Source: an uncultured bacterium (GTDB taxonomy: Bacteria > Bacteroidota > Bacteroidia > Chitinophagales > Chitinophagaceae). From it: DNA of 34,661 bases. The stretch covers positions 1 to 34,661 of the forward strand of contig CAIXLY010000061.1 in the NCBI GenBank assembly GCA_903920455.1. The letters run 5' to 3'. This document shows positions 33,416 through 34,661 of this stretch, piece after piece (within the stretch, counting starts at the first letter, position 1; each line of letters opens with the position of its first letter). The position numbers and the translations under genes are program-made. The notes under the pieces were generated by a model. That model was not told the origin of the DNA. It saw only the letters and a program-made list of their open reading frames with translations, and did not search any database.

Positions 33416-34450
33416 TTAGTTGGTCTTGTTGATGTAGTTTTTAAATACAGTGTTGCAGGTATCTGTAATACTGCCATTGGCTTTTTTGTATACCATGTAT
33501 ACGCCTATGTCTGGCATATCATGTAAGAAACGAAATGTTTTTTTTATACCCATTACCATAAAAGAATTATCGAGTGCGTCTGCCGTTATAGCATCTTGAG
33601 CAATAACCGTCACCGATATGAGACCATTGTTGGATGGGGATCCAGTATGGGGATTGATGATGTGGCTAAAATATCGATCCCCAATTTTAATAAACTTTCT
33701 ATAGCTCCCTGAGGTAGTAACTGCTTTACCTGATACAGACAATTCCATATCTATAATCGCGCCTTGTTGTGCATTGTCCATTGGACCTTCAACGCCAACC
33801 GACCAGAGCGAACCATCAGGTTTAGAACCGGAGGTCCTAATCTCACCTCCAAGTTCAACAATAAAATTCTTAACGCCATTCTTTAATAAATAATTAGAGA
33901 GTAGATCTACCGTATATCCTTGGGCAATACCATCAAGGTCAATCATTACGCCAGGATCAGACTTAAAGAGGCTGTCATGCGCAAGCATGATATGATGGGA
34001 ACCAACCAGTTTAAGTGTTGACTGTATCTTTCTTTTAGTTGGTACTGTAGTTGGTTGAACTGCATTAAAACCCCATAAGACTGAAATAGGTTTTGTTGTG
34101 ATATCAAAAGCGCCATTGGTGTTTTTGGAAAAATGAAGCGCGCTAATTACAAGCGTCTTTAGATGCTGATCAATTTTTATGCTTCTAGTATCCCGATTGA
34201 AATGAGAGATTAATGAATTTGGCGTGTATTGGGAAACAGAGCTATCAACCCCTTGGAGAATCAGGTTTACAGAATCGATGGGAAATATTTCCTTTTCAGC
34301 ATAATAGGTAATCAGGAATGTTGTTCCCTGGGCATGTCCTTTAAGCGAAAATTTGACTGGTAAACTTTTGCGGCTAGACCAGGAAAGGCATAGCATGATC
34401 ATCAAGAAATAGCAGATCCAAACGATTCCACGGGTCCCAGGATTAATCAT
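33416..34450 (-). CDS. apbE: FAD:protein FMN transferase ApbE
   Basis: 344 residues. An N-terminal hydrophobic segment (WICYFLMIMLCLSW) anchors or exports it. ApbE blocks follow: GHAQGTTFLITYY, VMIDLDGIAQGYTVD with the conserved metal-binding acid, FIVELGGEIRTSG, and FSHIINPHTGSPS. It attaches FMN to a threonine of flavoproteins such as NqrC/RnfG using FAD. No target gene is nearby. Follows the rRNA terminator but reads on the same strand; own promoter not identified. Confidence 0.92.
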   Translation of the reverse strand: MINPGTRGIVWICYFLMIMLCLSWSSRKSLPVKFSLKGHAQGTTFLITYYAEKEIFPIDSVNLILQGVDSSVSQYTPNSLISHFNRDTRSIKIDQHLKTLVISALHFSKNTNGAFDITTKPISVLWGFNAVQPTTVPTKRKIQSTLKLVGSHHIMLAHDSLFKSDPGVMIDLDGIAQGYTVDLLSNYLLKNGVKNFIVELGGEIRTSGSKPDGSLWSVGVEGPMDNAQQGAIIDMELSVSGKAVTTSGSYRKFIKIGDRYFSHIINPHTGSPSNNGLISVTVIAQDAITADALDNSFMVMGIKKTFRFLHDMPDIGVYMVYKKANGSITDTCNTVFKNYINKTN

Positions 34451-34483
34451 AACTAAAGGTATTTTAACCTTGAAATAAAAGGC

Positions 34484-34518
34484 AAAAAAAAACCTTGATC
34501 TAACAAAAGATCAAGGTT
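34484..34518 (-). terminator. rRNA operon terminator
   Basis: AACCTTGATC (34491-34500) and GATCAAGGTT (34509-34518) form a perfect 10-bp stem with an 8-nt loop. A T run follows on the minus strand (34484-34492). It begins 9 bp past the 5S gene and ends the rRNA operon before apbE. Confidence 0.88.
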
Positions 34519-34526
34519 CTAATAAA

Positions 34527-34637
34527 TATGGCACCTACCTACTCTCCCGGGACGAATCCCAGTACCATCGGCCATGAGGGGCTTAACTGCTCTGTTCGGT
34601 ATGGGAAGAGGTGAACACCCTCGGCATAAGCACCATA
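34527..34637 (-). rRNA. rrf: 5S ribosomal RNA
   Basis: About 111 nt on the minus strand. Conserved parts: CACCTCTTCCCATACCGAAC, then AGAGCAGTTAAGCCC, CCGATGGTACTG and GGGAGAGTAGGT. The ends were set by helix I: TATGGTGC at the 5' end pairs with GTGCCATA at the 3' end. The genes for 23S and 16S should lie beyond the right edge. Edges are accurate to a few bases. Confidence 0.93.
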
Positions 34638-34646
34638 AGAAGATAT

Positions 34647-34661
34647 TCCGATATTCTCGGA
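34647..34661 (-). other. Hairpin in the 23S-5S spacer
   Basis: TCCGA and TCGGA flank a 5-nt loop at the right edge of the window, in the spacer upstream of 5S. It may be part of an rRNA processing stem but is truncated by the window end. Confidence 0.25.

Overview
The window reads as a chromosomal segment of a member of the Bacteroidota, probably a Cytophagales-type organism. Evidence: PorD (DUF4835), a DUF4296 lipoprotein, a Bacteroidota-type RNA polymerase omega protein, a CcmD-family small protein, an OmpA protein with thrombospondin-type-3 repeats, and several promoters with the Bacteroidota TAnnTTTG -7 box. Ribosome binding sites are weak or absent, as usual in this phylum. The order-level placement is inference.

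Layout. 1-885: accessory DNA, with a small lipoprotein carrying a phage-tail-fibre-like motif, its terminator, and a broken IS3-type transposase. 886-3250 (minus): OsmC protein, MetZ and a PEMT/ICMT-like membrane methyltransferase, apparently one operon. 3351-3614: a small coiled-coil protein. 3615-3757: an exact-period 9-bp repeat in two opposed arms. 3746-9684 (minus): a nucleotide-sugar operon (DegT aminotransferase, Ugd, UDP-xylose synthase, RmlB, RmlC, RmlD) making UDP-GlcA, UDP-Xyl and dTDP-L-Rha precursors for surface glycans. 9763-15238: Kdo transferase, a conserved unknown protein, thymidine kinase, CcmB/CcmC/CcmD and glutamate dehydrogenase. 15243-16987: a stand-alone HsdR-N nuclease-fold protein and QueA. 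17021-19442 (minus): an Ldh-family oxidoreductase and aspartate kinase. 19605-19997: SSB. 20014-25197 (minus): an unknown 249-residue protein, DUF4296 lipoprotein, PorD, omega, BamD, an OmpA protein and an outer-membrane barrel, an envelope-oriented block. 25415-28094: polyprenyl diphosphate synthase and RecJ. 28209-30041 (minus): HtpG. 30223-31378: ribosomal proteins S6, S18 and L9 with a strong terminator. 31511-33393: a lipoprotein L,D-transpeptidase and an RRM RNA-binding protein. 33416-34450 (minus): ApbE. 34491-34661: the terminator and 5S gene ending a minus-strand rRNA operon that continues past the right edge.

Most of the window is ordinary core genome, and I do not see a complete undescribed defence or biosynthetic system. 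The least ordinary items are the 9-bp repeat hairpin that contains the rmlD stop codon, the lipoprotein with a tail-fibre-like motif beside the IS remnant, the unknown 249-residue protein, the diverged tryptophan-rich loop of CcmC, and a possible structured RNA between rpsR and rplI.
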